This document shows positions 1 to 5,834 of a DNA stretch of 6,078 nucleotides, piece after piece (the stretch's first letter is position 1; each line of letters begins with the position of its first letter). The notes beneath the pieces are model-generated. The model did not search any database and was not told the DNA's origin. It worked only from the letters and a program-made list of their open reading frames with translations. The position numbers were made by a program, and so were the translations under genes. This DNA is from JALTID01 sp027004335 [NCBI: bacterium] (GTDB taxonomy: Bacteria; JALSQH01), in the NCBI GenBank assembly GCA_027004335.1, contig JALTID010000245.1:1-6078 (forward strand), written 5' to 3'.

Positions 1-355
1 TCCTTTGACTTCTGAATCTTTAACCTAATTAATCTGGCAAGAGCTGAGTTTGGCTGAAGGGAAAGGATTTTTAAATATGCAAGCATAGCGTTTTGATATC
101 TTTCCTGTAACTCATAAATACCCCCCCAGATTATACCAAGCGTAGGAAAAATCAGGATTTATTTTTATAGCCTTCCTATACGCTTTAAGTGCCTTGTCAT
201 ACTGCTTTAAATTATAATAACATACACCAAGATTGTAAAAAGCATCTAACGATAAGCAGGATTATCAGGGAATTGTTCAATAAGCCGCTGATATTTCAAG
301 AAGAGAGGATTCTGGGCTAACAACAGTTTAGAAAAAAATAAAAAATTTCTCTCAT
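1..355 (-). pseudogene. TPR-repeat protein, N-terminal part, frameshifted and cut by window edge
   Basis: I see a tetratricopeptide-repeat protein that reads well only if the frame changes. From an ATG at 353-355, six bases after the stop of the upstream HAD gene, the frame begins MREIFYFF. A shift in the T7 run (332-338) leads into a frame reading KLLLAQNPLFLKYQRLIEQF and then PDNPAYR, which hits a TAG near 247-249. The neighbouring frame then gives a textbook TPR unit (AFYNLGVCYY, YDKALKAYRKAI, KINPD; about 142-243) and a second unit start (YAWYNLG). At the G7 run (121-127 on plus as C7) this frame soon reaches a stop at 112-114, while the earlier frame resumes with IYELQERYQNAMLAYLKIL and stays open to the window edge. 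TPR units act as protein-protein scaffolds; no specific role can be given. The shifts are single-base, at or beside short repeats, and two are of opposite sign, so assembly or sequencing error is as likely as true decay. Confidence 0.6.
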
Positions 356-361
356 ATCCAC

Positions 362-1249
362 TTACAGATACCCGTAATCTTTAAGCCACTCTACAGCTAA
401 GTTATATTTTTCGCTTCCTCGTTGAACTATTTTAGCGAGATAATAATCACTTATCAATCTCTTTTGGTGGAAAAATATCGCCAATTGTTCGCTATTCCGG
501 TATTGAACCACAGGGAGAGTTTGCGAAGTCACAAACTCCCCTTTTGAAAGGTAAATAAAAATGTATTTAATTCTTACATCTCCATTGAATTCCCTTATTA
601 ACTTCAGAAGTGCATCAAGATATTTTACATCAACCCCGGCACCCAGAAGGAGATCAGCAGCCTTAAAAACAGGTGGATTTTCTTCCACAATTTTTTTAAA
701 CAAAAGATAAATGGAAAGATCGCTCTCAGTATCATCTCCTAAGAGAATAATATTATTATCTCTGGACTTAATTAGATTTATAAGAGAGAATAATGCAAAA
801 AGCTTATATGTTACCTGACTTTTTAATTGCTTAAATTCCATCTTTTTTAAAAGAATATCCTGGTCCTTCATGACAATTCCATCATATTCAACACCATCTC
901 TGATCATCTTACTTGTAAGGGGAGAATAGATAAAAGGTGGGGATGCGGTAATAAAAAAAAGAGGTGTAAGAGCTGGAGAGCTCCCGGTTCCATATCGTAG
1001 AGCCTGATAAATGAGATTCATCTTCTCAATGGTGACTTTATCCACTGCCACCTCAAATGGAATCCAGAGAAGTCCTTTTAAAGATTCAAAATCAGTATTA
1101 AGATAGGTTTTATCCACATCGCTTATTATAATTTTTGACCTTTTATGGATACTCTTTCTTTCAAGAAAAATTGTGAGAGGGTAATAATCTGGCTTAACTA
1201 CTTCAGGTAAATTGTTTTTTCGGGTCCCCCTATATCCTTTAAGAAACAT
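362..1249 (-). CDS. HAD-superfamily phosphatase, APP1/DUF2183-like (putative phosphatidate phosphatase)
   Basis: This 295-residue protein has the full set of HAD phosphatase motifs. Motif I is SDVDKTYLNT, with the nucleophile D44 and the general acid D46. Motif II is FFITASPP with T101 and S103, motif III is probably K149 in QVTYKL, and motif IV is LLGDDTESD with D172, D173 and D177. The TASPP and GDDTESD forms and the spacing resemble the APP1/DUF2183 (LNS2-like) phosphatidate phosphatase domain better than sugar-phosphate HADs. There is no signal peptide or clear membrane helix, so it is probably cytosolic or membrane-peripheral. Its start codon lies inside the end of gpsA (11-base overlap), with a weak AAGG site eight bases upstream, so it is probably translationally coupled. 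Downstream of a PlsB-like acyltransferase and GpsA, a role in dephosphorylating phosphatidate, lysophosphatidate or glycerol phosphate is a reasonable inference. The fold is quite certain; the substrate is not. Confidence 0.72.
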   Translation of the reverse strand: MFLKGYRGTRKNNLPEVVKPDYYPLTIFLERKSIHKRSKIIISDVDKTYLNTDFESLKGLLWIPFEVAVDKVTIEKMNLIYQALRYGTGSSPALTPLFFITASPPFIYSPLTSKMIRDGVEYDGIVMKDQDILLKKMEFKQLKSQVTYKLFALFSLINLIKSRDNNIILLGDDTESDLSIYLLFKKIVEENPPVFKAADLLLGAGVDVKYLDALLKLIREFNGDVRIKYIFIYLSKGEFVTSQTLPVVQYRNSEQLAIFFHQKRLISDYYLAKIVQRGSEKYNLAVEWLKDYGYL

Positions 1250-2231
1250 TTATTAACCTTTCAATAGCTTTATCCACCGAAACTCCTCCGTAAATCACAT
1301 TATGCGCTGCTTTTAAAAGTGGAAGTGCTACACCATGCATTCTGGAATATTCAAACATAACTTCAGTAGCATAGATACCTTCAACAGTTTGATTTATCTT
1401 TTCCAAGGCTTCATCTACCCGCAATCCTTCTGCCAGAGCTTTGCCAAAACGAAAATTTCTGCTGTACTGGCTGGTGCAGGTAGCTATCAGATCCCCAATT
1501 CCTGCAAGGGTAATAAAAGTCTCAGGTTTTGCTCCCATCGCTTTTCCTAAGAGATTCATCTCCTGTAGCCCTTCTGTCATAAGGTATGAAAAGGTATTTA
1601 CACCAAAACTCATCCCATGAGCAATGCCAGAAGCAATTGCAACCACATTCTTAAAAGCACCTGCTATCTCTACCCCTATTACATCATAACTGCTGTAGAT
1701 ATTGAAAAGCCGATGGTTTAACAGGGACTTAACCTTTGTGATCACCCTGTCAAATCTGGAAGCCACTATCGTGGCTGAGGGATGACCCTGCATTATTTCC
1801 TCAGCAATATTTGGACCGGAAATAACTCCTACTTTCTTCACAGGCGTTTCTTCTTTAAGAATAGCAGACATCGTTCTGTATGTTTTTTCCTCAACTCCTT
1901 TTGTAGCAGAAATAAGAATATGTTCTCCTGTTACAAAATTTCCCAGCCTCCCCACAATTTCTCTAAAAACCTTGGAGGGTACCACGACAAATATCACCGT
2001 GGAATTATCTGCCACCTCTGCCATACTATCGGTAGCTTTTATAAAGGAAGAAAGCTTATAATCGGGGAAATACCTCTTATTTATATGCTCACTGTTTATT
2101 GACTTAATTACCTCTTTATTCCTTGTCCAGACAATAACCCTGTGTTTATTCCGCGCCAAAAGCTGGGAAATTGTTGTACCCCAGCTTCCACCGCCGATAA
2201 CTCCCACTGTCTCACTCTTTTTTACCATCAT
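1239..2231 (-). CDS. gpsA: NAD(P)+-dependent glycerol-3-phosphate dehydrogenase GpsA
   Basis: GpsA reversibly reduces dihydroxyacetone phosphate to sn-glycerol-3-phosphate in the cytosol, supplying the backbone for phospholipids. The 330 residues match the usual family length. The N-terminal Rossmann domain has the dinucleotide motif GVIGGGSWGTT (glycines 13-15 and 18) and the SATKG segment at 108-112. SGPNIAEE (138-145) is the family's SGP-x-x-AxE signature. The C-terminal helical domain carries the catalytic lysine K194 in GAFKNVVAIASG, D247 in GIGDLIATCTS, and the substrate-binding pair R258-N259 in YSRNFRFG. The segment NTFSYLMTEGL departs slightly from the common NTRAALITRGL form. Two ATG codons stand in tandem (2231 and 2228) and either could be the start. 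The upstream acyltransferase stop lies one base before, and the Shine-Dalgarno match is poor (GGAG, 13 bases away), so translational coupling to the acyltransferase is likely. Confidence 0.96.
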   Translation of the reverse strand: MMVKKSETVGVIGGGSWGTTISQLLARNKHRVIVWTRNKEVIKSINSEHINKRYFPDYKLSSFIKATDSMAEVADNSTVIFVVVPSKVFREIVGRLGNFVTGEHILISATKGVEEKTYRTMSAILKEETPVKKVGVISGPNIAEEIMQGHPSATIVASRFDRVITKVKSLLNHRLFNIYSSYDVIGVEIAGAFKNVVAIASGIAHGMSFGVNTFSYLMTEGLQEMNLLGKAMGAKPETFITLAGIGDLIATCTSQYSRNFRFGKALAEGLRVDEALEKINQTVEGIYATEVMFEYSRMHGVALPLLKAAHNVIYGGVSVDKAIERLINVS

Positions 2232-2232
2232 C

Positions 2233-3825
2233 TTATATTAATTTCTCCAGTTCATATCCATCAAGCCTATTATGATAATAAAATAAAACAGCAAGATCAT
2301 CGGAATAAATCTTATCACCAACACGATAGAGAAAAGCTTTTTTATGATATATGCTTCCATACCTAAGTGCATCATTTATAATATCAAGAGCATTACTCTC
2401 AAGCACCTCGGGACTGAGAAAGATCTCGTTCCTTTCATGCAACTCAACAAGCCTTTGCTTAACTTTTTCCACAACAGAAGCTAAGTCTTTAATAGGAATG
2501 CCTTTGTAGGTTACTCCAATTTTAACGAGTTTGTATAGATCCATATCTGCATGATATCTCAGGAAAAGCTCAAAGGCAGCAAATGAGGTTAAATGGTTTG
2601 TAAGAATTATGTTATTCCTTTTAAACTCTTTCAAAATAGTAGAGGAGAGTTCATCAGTATAAACTTTGTCACGCTGGTCATCAAGAACAACCTCCCCTTT
2701 CTCAATAATATAATCTATTCGGTCCACTCTTCTGCCCTTGGGATCATAGGAAATTCCATTTTCGTCAACATAATTACCAAATACATCTATGGGGCGCCCA
2801 ACTCTAAGATATATCTGCGAATCAAGAGAAAATAGCTTGGAAATAAACAGTGCGATCTTTTCTGCCTGACTTGACTCATCATCCTCAATGATATACCTTG
2901 ATTTTCCACTTTCTCTGAGAAAATCATCAATAAGTGTTTCAGCTTCAAGAACTAATTGATATGACATATTTAACGGAACAACGAAAATATCAGGTTTTTC
3001 TTTCTCCATCAAGATATTGTTAATATAAGCCTTTAGAGAAGTTCCCAGCAGTCCTCTTTTTAATTTCTTTTCCACTGCACCACTTCTGCTTCTGGTACCC
3101 CCAGGGAAAAAGAGCATATTATATCCTCTTTCAAGAGCAAAAGTGGCATAAGTCTTCAATGTATAAAGATAAACTTCATTCTTCTTCTTTCTATCAACTG
3201 TATATGCTCCTAAGTTGTGCATAAAAAAACTAAAAATTGGATTCTCAAAAAGATTGAGCCCGGCGCCATAGAGGAAAGGAGCAAAATCCATAAGATAGAT
3301 GGCAAGTCCTATTATGGGGGAATCCAGGTTACTCTGGTGGGTGGGAGCCATAACAATTGTTGCCTTCTGGTATAATGCTTTTAAAGTTTCTAATTCCCCC
3401 AAAAGATGAATATTACTCTCCACAGAGGGGAGAGTGGGAAATTCCTCTAATAATTTCTTTATTGAGAGGGGATTCAGCATTAATCCAATTGCTCTGGGTA
3501 ACACGATAGTGGCAAGTTTATAAACTGGCTTGCTAAAATGTCCCGTTATCTCATTTACATATCTACTTACAAGTTGCTCAAATATATCCTTCTTCTCTTC
3601 TTCCGTTCCTCTATTGAGAATCCTATTTAAATTCTTAAGGAAAACAATATCAGATTTTACACGCCGGTTGAATTTTTCATCTTTTACCCTTCTCTTTTCA
3701 AGATAAAGGGTATCACTTAAGATTTCCTCAATAGTCACTTCACCTTTTTTGATCTTCTCATAAAAATAGTCAGATACGCGGGCAGGTACTTCTATTTTGG
3801 CTATTTTTATATCAGCATCATACAT
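2233..3825 (-). CDS. PlsB-like glycerol-3-phosphate 1-O-acyltransferase
   Basis: This 530-residue protein belongs to the glycerolipid acyltransferase (LPLAT/PlsC-fold) superfamily. Motif I is APTHQSNLDSP with the catalytic H163 and D168 in the HX4D arrangement. Motif II is GAYTVDRKKK with R212. Motif III is FPGGTRSRSG (240-249), and motif IV is VVPLNMSY (282-289). The long N-terminal region before motif I, the long tail after motif IV, the GTRSRSG form and the GpsA neighbour all favour a glycerol-3-phosphate (PlsB/GPAT) acyltransferase over a short PlsC-type enzyme. It is shorter than E. coli PlsB (about 800 residues). Residues about 100-118 and 171-192 are hydrophobic and could seat it on the inner face of the membrane. 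The expected Glu of motif III is Gly (G242). The ATG at 3825 has no ribosome-binding site but lies just after a strong -10 box. I leave the symbol blank because plsB identity cannot be separated from related acyltransferases by eye. Confidence 0.85.
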   Translation of the reverse strand: MYDADIKIAKIEVPARVSDYFYEKIKKGEVTIEEILSDTLYLEKRRVKDEKFNRRVKSDIVFLKNLNRILNRGTEEEKKDIFEQLVSRYVNEITGHFSKPVYKLATIVLPRAIGLMLNPLSIKKLLEEFPTLPSVESNIHLLGELETLKALYQKATIVMAPTHQSNLDSPIIGLAIYLMDFAPFLYGAGLNLFENPIFSFFMHNLGAYTVDRKKKNEVYLYTLKTYATFALERGYNMLFFPGGTRSRSGAVEKKLKRGLLGTSLKAYINNILMEKEKPDIFVVPLNMSYQLVLEAETLIDDFLRESGKSRYIIEDDESSQAEKIALFISKLFSLDSQIYLRVGRPIDVFGNYVDENGISYDPKGRRVDRIDYIIEKGEVVLDDQRDKVYTDELSSTILKEFKRNNIILTNHLTSFAAFELFLRYHADMDLYKLVKIGVTYKGIPIKDLASVVEKVKQRLVELHERNEIFLSPEVLESNALDIINDALRYGSIYHKKAFLYRVGDKIYSDDLAVLFYYHNRLDGYELEKLI

Positions 3826-3835
3826 GATAATAAAT

Positions 3836-3864
3836 ATTATAACACGATCTATGGCATTTGAGAA
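3836..3864 (-). promoter_or_regulatory. Candidate sigma-70-type extended -10 promoter for the acyltransferase-gpsA-HAD operon
   Basis: On the minus strand TTCTCA (3859-3864, four of six matches to TTGACA) is followed after exactly 17 bases by a perfect TATAAT (3836-3841). The -10 is preceded by TG plus one base (3842-3844), the extended -10 form. It sits in the 42-base gap between the small unknown gene and the acyltransferase, starting four bases past the upstream stop codon. Only 10 bases separate the -10 from the ATG, so the expected transcript start would leave a leader of about 3-5 bases. No Shine-Dalgarno sequence is present, which fits a leaderless or near-leaderless message. The start point is inferred from consensus spacing. 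Confidence 0.6.
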
Positions 3865-3867
3865 GTC

Positions 3868-4437
3868 TTACATGATATCGGGAAGTCTCACAATGTTTCT
3901 CAGGATCTTAACCTCTTCATCTGTAAGATTATCAAAATAAAGAACCGGGGTTCTGAACTTCTGTATTCTCCTGTGATTTTCATCAACAGGGATTAGCAGC
4001 CTAAAACCCTCCATGAGATGCATATCACTCCAACGAATCAAAACAGGTTCATCATTTGCAAGGGCAAAACTGGAGGCTCTATTAATATCACCGTGAAAGA
4101 AAACAACCTCTGGATCGGGAAGGAGTTCCTTTATTTCATTTTCAATACCCTCTTCTTCAATATAAGTGTTGATCCTAACATGTTCAAGATCTTCATATCT
4201 TATGACTGCTTCGCTCCGGAACTTGACTAAAGTGAGACCATCAATAAGGATTAATTCCTTCCATTCTCCAGGGTAACTTTCCAGATAAAGTCTCCTGTCA
4301 ATGATAATTCCATCAACAAATTTTCTTTCAAGGGCTTTAATCGCCTGGTCTTCATCAGCTAAAAGATGAAATTCAAAGAATGTCTCATTTTCTTTTATAT
4401 ACCATCTCATGGGAGGAATAATGCCAATAGGAACCAT
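3868..4437 (-). CDS. Small cytosolic protein of unknown function, possibly type-2 periplasmic-binding-like fold
   Basis: I do not recognise this 189-residue protein. It starts with a hydrophobic strand (VPIGIIPPMRWY), then FFEFHLLAD, a helix (EDQAIKALERKFV) and a strand DGIIIDRRLYL. A further strand, LTLVKF, leads into YEDLEHVRINTY, a helical segment with several Glu, the strand PEVVFFHGD, and a helix containing NRASSFALANDEPVLI. This order of strands and helices recalls type-2 periplasmic-binding or LysR-effector domains (DL-x-x-x-R/I after the hinge, and a late G/D-helix-'PVLI' element). There is no signal peptide, lipobox, DNA-binding helix-turn-helix or catalytic motif I can name. A GTG twelve bases upstream (4449) is in frame, but GAGGG at 4443-4447 lies five bases before the ATG at 4437, so I choose the ATG. 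It follows the trpB2 hairpin by 17 bases and has no visible promoter of its own, so it may be transcribed by read-through. A solute-sensing role is only a guess. Confidence 0.75.
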   Translation of the reverse strand: MVPIGIIPPMRWYIKENETFFEFHLLADEDQAIKALERKFVDGIIIDRRLYLESYPGEWKELILIDGLTLVKFRSEAVIRYEDLEHVRINTYIEEEGIENEIKELLPDPEVVFFHGDINRASSFALANDEPVLIRWSDMHLMEGFRLLIPVDENHRRIQKFRTPVLYFDNLTDEEVKILRNIVRLPDIM

Positions 4438-4442
4438 CACTA

Positions 4443-4447
4443 CCCTC
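4443..4447 (-). promoter_or_regulatory. Ribosome-binding site deciding the start of the small unknown gene
   Basis: GAGGG on the minus strand lies five bases before the ATG at 4435-4437. The alternative in-frame GTG at 4447-4449 is preceded only by the pyrimidine-rich end of the hairpin, with no purine-rich site, so the ATG is the better start. Confidence 0.55.
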
Positions 4448-4454
4448 ACAAGAA

Positions 4455-4483
4455 AAGAAGAAGGGGGGACCCCCCTTCTTCTT
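4455..4483 (-). terminator. Strong G6/C6 hairpin at the end of trpB2, probable terminator or attenuator
   Basis: The segment is a near-perfect palindrome. The left arm (4455-4468) and right arm (4470-4483) are 14-base complements around a single A at 4469, so about 13 pairs can form with a three-base loop, six or so of them G-C in a row. It overlaps the trpB2 stop codon (4482-4484). In the transcribed direction the descending arm ends TTCTTCTT and is followed by TTCTTG, a pyrimidine- and U-rich but not pure U tract. It could be an intrinsic terminator, a partial attenuator, or a 3'-end stabilising hairpin. The next gene's ribosome site begins eight bases further on, so complete termination here would leave that gene without an obvious promoter. 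Confidence 0.65.
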
Positions 4484-5834
4484 ACTCAACTTTTGGAATT
4501 CTTTGAAGAGCTTCTTTAACCTTCTCTTCTGGATACTCGTAATCAGCGAGTTTACCTGAAAGATATGCGTCGTAAGCAGCTAAATCAAGAAGTCCATGCC
4601 CTGAGAAATTAAATAGAATAACTCTTTTTTTACCTTCTTCTTTCGCCTTCAATGCTTCATCAATAGCAACTGCTATCGCATGATTGGTCTCTGGAGCAGG
4701 AATAAATCCCTCAGTTCTTGAAAAGATCATTGCTGCTTCAAAAACCTTCATCTGATGAAGAGCAACAGCTTCCATCAAACCTTCCTTTACAAGTAAACTG
4801 ATTATGGGAGAATCACCATGATATCTGAGTCCACCAGCATGGATTCCCGGAGGAATAAAATCATGACCAAGGGTAAACATCTTAATTAGAGGTGTCATCT
4901 GTGCCACATCCCCGAAGTCATAAGTGTAAACCCCTTTGGTAAGAGTTGGACAGGAAGAAGGTTCTGCTGCAATTGCCCTCACTTCCTTCCCCGCAAATTT
5001 ATCAGCAAGAAAAGGAAATGAAATTCCACCCAGGTTACTCCCTCCACCACATGGAGCTATAACAACATCGGGATATTCACCAGCTATTTCCATCTGCTTT
5101 TTCGCTTCAAGTCCAACAACAGTCTGATGCATCAAAACATGATTCAAGACACTGCCAAGTGCGTACTTTGTATCATCCCTGCTAACAGCATCTTCCACCG
5201 CCTCGCTGATGGCTATTCCCAGTGAACCTGGATTATCCGGATCCTGTGCAAGAATCTTTCTTCCTGATTCAGTTTTATCGGTGGGACTCGGATAAACATT
5301 GGCACCCCAGGTTTCTATCATCACTCTTCTGTAAGGTTTCTGCTCATAGCTTACTTTAACCATATAGACCATAACTTCAAGCCCTAACATCTTTCCTGCA
5401 AAAGCAAGAGCAGAACCCCACTGGCCTGCACCGGTCTCAGTTGTTAACCTTTTTACCCCTTCCTTTTTGTTGTAATAGGCCTGAGTAACAGCAGTGTTTG
5501 GTTTATGGCTTCCAGGAGGACTTGCTGCCTCAAATTTGTAATAAATATGAGCAGGCGTCTGGAGATACTCTTCAAGCCTTTTGGCCCTGTAAAGGGGGGT
5601 GGGTCTCCACAATCTGAATATTTCCCTCACCTCTTCAGGGATATCGATCCATCTTTGAGTACTCACCTCCTGTTCAATAAGCGACATCGGGAAAATAGGA
5701 GACAGATCTTCGGGGCCAACTGGTTTTTTTGTAACCGGATGGAGAGGGGGAGGTAACGGAACTGGCAAATCAGCAAGAATATTGTACCATTGCTTGGGAA
5801 TTTCACTTTCTGGAAGAGTAATTTTGTTATCCAT
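4482..5834 (-). CDS. trpB: Tryptophan synthase beta chain, TrpB2 type (PLP-dependent)
   Basis: The 450-residue product is a fold-type II PLP enzyme of the TrpB2 (TrpB-like) class, which joins L-serine and indole to make L-tryptophan. K111 in GSHKPNTA is the PLP Schiff-base lysine and E133 in TETGAGQWG the catalytic glutamate. CGGGSN (262-267) is the phosphate-binding loop, [14 protein letters not shown] (373-386) contains the class-typical active-site segment, and FSGHG (410-414) closes the C-terminal region. The long N-terminal extension with [11 protein letters not shown] (23-33) and the length above the roughly 390-400 residues of classic TrpB are features of TrpB2. No trpA is adjacent, and TrpB2 proteins are known not to form the usual complex with TrpA, so it may act as a stand-alone indole-salvage enzyme or have another beta-replacement substrate. 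The ATG at 5834 has an AGGAGG site five bases upstream. The class is secure; the in vivo substrate is less so. Confidence 0.94.
   Translation of the reverse strand: MDNKITLPESEIPKQWYNILADLPVPLPPPLHPVTKKPVGPEDLSPIFPMSLIEQEVSTQRWIDIPEEVREIFRLWRPTPLYRAKRLEEYLQTPAHIYYKFEAASPPGSHKPNTAVTQAYYNKKEGVKRLTTETGAGQWGSALAFAGKMLGLEVMVYMVKVSYEQKPYRRVMIETWGANVYPSPTDKTESGRKILAQDPDNPGSLGIAISEAVEDAVSRDDTKYALGSVLNHVLMHQTVVGLEAKKQMEIAGEYPDVVIAPCGGGSNLGGISFPFLADKFAGKEVRAIAAEPSSCPTLTKGVYTYDFGDVAQMTPLIKMFTLGHDFIPPGIHAGGLRYHGDSPIISLLVKEGLMEAVALHQMKVFEAAMIFSRTEGFIPAPETNHAIAVAIDEALKAKEEGKKRVILFNFSGHGLLDLAAYDAYLSGKLADYEYPEEKVKEALQRIPKVE

Noticed and set aside
121-127. Programmed ribosomal frameshifting at the G7 run of the TPR gene.
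   Set aside because: No downstream stimulatory structure is evident, and another shift of opposite sign occurs about 120 bases earlier without a slippery heptamer. Indel error or mutation explains both more simply.
1335-2366. Three open frames on the plus strand opposite gpsA and the end of the acyltransferase (1335-1550, 1782-2102, 2142-2366).
   Set aside because: They lie wholly or mostly antisense to well-supported enzymes and have Cys-, His- and Ser-rich compositions typical of shadow frames. They show no recognisable domain.
2593-2835. Plus-strand open frame of 80 codons opposite the acyltransferase.
   Set aside because: It is antisense to the conserved C-terminal region of a real gene, has no family resemblance and has no ribosome site that I can see.
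4018-5756. Plus-strand open frames opposite the small unknown gene (4018-4230) and trpB2 (4936-5127, 5505-5756).
   Set aside because: They are shadows of the minus-strand coding sequences. The trpB2 motifs prove the other strand is coding, and the plus-strand frames have no domain or context.
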